From Mesorhizobium sp. dw_380 (GTDB lineage Bacteria > Pseudomonadota > Alphaproteobacteria > Rhizobiales > Rhizobiaceae): DNA of 64,000 nt. Under the pieces are notes generated by a model. It saw only the letters and a program-made list of their open reading frames with translations. It had not been told where the DNA came from and made no database searches. Position numbers and translations under genes: made by a program. Where the stretch lies: assembly GCF_018588885.1 (NCBI RefSeq), contig NZ_JAFFIW010000002.1, positions 124,001-188,000 on the forward strand, given 5' to 3'. This document shows positions 63,358 to 64,000 of the stretch, piece after piece (within the stretch, counting starts at the first letter, position 1; the number at the start of each line of letters is the position of its first letter).

Positions 63358-64000
63358 GCACTTGCTCCCAGGCCCACCGGGCTCTCCTCGCCATGGATGT
63401 TGAGCGCGCTCGATATCAGCGCCCGCTCGGTGATCTCGGCGCCGACCAGCTCGCGCTTGATCGCTCCATCATAGAGCACCAGCACCCGGTCGCAGCAGCC
63501 GATCAGCTCGTCATAATCGGTCGAATAGAACAGGATGGCGGCACCAGCATCCGCCAGCTTGCGCATCAGCTGATAGAGCTCCTGCTTGGTACCGACATCG
63601 ATGCCGCGTGTCGGGTCGTTGAGCAGGATGATGCGCGGCTGGCGCATCAGCCATTTGGCGATGACCACCTTCTGCTGGTTGCCGCCCGACAGCGCGCCGA
63701 CCGGAATGTCGAGGCCGGCCGTCTTGATCGCCAGAAGGCCTACCATATCATCGATCAGCCGCTGCTCGGCGGCGCGATCGATGATGCCGCCCTTGGACAG
63801 CCGGTCGAGCGCGGCGAAGGACAGGTTCTCACGCACCGTCATCGGCAGCATCAATCCCTCGGTCTTTCGGTCTTCGGGAATAAGCGCCATGCCGATGCGG
63901 TCGTCGCGGGCCGCGGCCGGGCTGGCGATCGTCACCGGCTTGCCGTCGATCAGCACCTCGCCGGCAAGGCCGCGCAGCACGCCGAAGAAGGCGAGCAGCA
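63354..64000 (-). CDS. Sugar ABC transporter ATP-binding protein (5' part outside window)
   Basis: The visible ~215 residues are the second ATPase half of an RbsA/YtfR-type double ATPase: GVLRGLAGEVLIDGKPV near the edge, RIGMALIPEDRKTEGLMLPM, signature LSGGNQQKVVIAKWL, Walker B LLNDPTRGIDVGTKQELYQL and AAILFYSTDYDELIGCCDRV. The Walker B ends in Asp-Pro where Asp-Glu-Pro is expected, so the catalytic Glu of this half appears absent. The reading frame continues past 64000; no true start is seen. Confidence 0.9.
   Translation of the reverse strand, partial: LLAFFGVLRGLAGEVLIDGKPVTIASPAAARDDRIGMALIPEDRKTEGLMLPMTVRENLSFAALDRLSKGGIIDRAAEQRLIDDMVGLLAIKTAGLDIPVGALSGGNQQKVVIAKWLMRQPRIILLNDPTRGIDVGTKQELYQLMRKLADAGAAILFYSTDYDELIGCCDRVLVLYDGAIKRELVGAEITERALISSALNIHGEESPVGLGASA

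Noticed and set aside
1..64000. tRNA, rRNA, transposase or integrase genes
   Set aside because: Looked for and not recognised by eye on either strand; a covariance-model search would be needed to exclude a tRNA entirely.

Overview
The window reads as chromosomal DNA of a high-GC alphaproteobacterium of the order Hyphomicrobiales, most likely Mesorhizobium or a close relative. The basis is protein-level resemblance (RutR, PreA/PreT, long TamB, ABC transporter types), dense NitT/TauT-, peptide-, sulfate- and sugar-type ABC transporters, and abundant palindromic intergenic elements of rhizobial style. No rRNA, tRNA, CRISPR array, transposase or phage gene was recognised. Both ends cut a gene: a PLP enzyme at the left and a sugar-ABC ATPase at the right.

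1-20 kb: after a cystathionine gamma-synthase-like gene and a divergent Lrp/AsnC regulator comes a reductive pyrimidine-degradation region. It encodes a NitT/TauT-type importer (substrate-binding protein, two permeases, ATPase), dihydropyrimidinase, an N-carbamoyl-beta-alanine amidohydrolase-type enzyme, a class III (omega) aminotransferase and RutR. After a small insert of unrelated genes (XRE/MmyB regulator, two SDR genes, and an Rrf2/AhpD-like/DoxX operon) come PreT and PreA, the two subunits of NAD-dependent dihydropyrimidine dehydrogenase, with a SAM methyltransferase gene between them. Together these would take uracil/thymine through dihydropyrimidine and N-carbamoyl-beta-amino acid to beta-alanine and then to a semialdehyde. 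Sequences resembling the E. coli RutR operator lie upstream of the aminotransferase/rutR pair and upstream of preT, and a weaker one lies near the importer. Two DUF559 nuclease-fold genes sit on either side of the amidohydrolase gene, each touching palindromic repeats; one is bracketed by an essentially perfect inverted repeat of about 48 bp.

20-35 kb: ChaC, a two-domain VOC protein, a secreted protein, DoxX, a dimethylglycine-dehydrogenase-like flavoprotein next to an MttB-family (non-pyrrolysine) methyltransferase, a lipoprotein lytic transglycosylase, and a peptide-type ABC operon. The double ATPase of that operon carries a C-terminal helix-hairpin-helix (H3TH) domain.

35-52 kb: cell-envelope genes: tamB (with a large internal duplication), tamA, a bacterial alpha-2-macroglobulin with an N-terminal PAN/apple-like segment, pbpC and a VanX/DdpX-type dipeptidase.

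52-64 kb: a sulfate importer operon (substrate-binding protein, cysT, cysW, cysA), two toxin-antitoxin modules (VapBC and a TacAT-like GNAT/DUF1778 pair), a second sulfate-type binding protein, an Rrf2 regulator, an acyltransferase-like protein, and a translationally coupled sugar ABC/gluconokinase operon.

Points most worth a second look: the DUF559/inverted-repeat cassettes and the composite repeat family they belong to, the ABC ATPase-H3TH fusion, the RutR control inferred for a PreTA-type (not Rut-type) pathway, and the TamB duplication.
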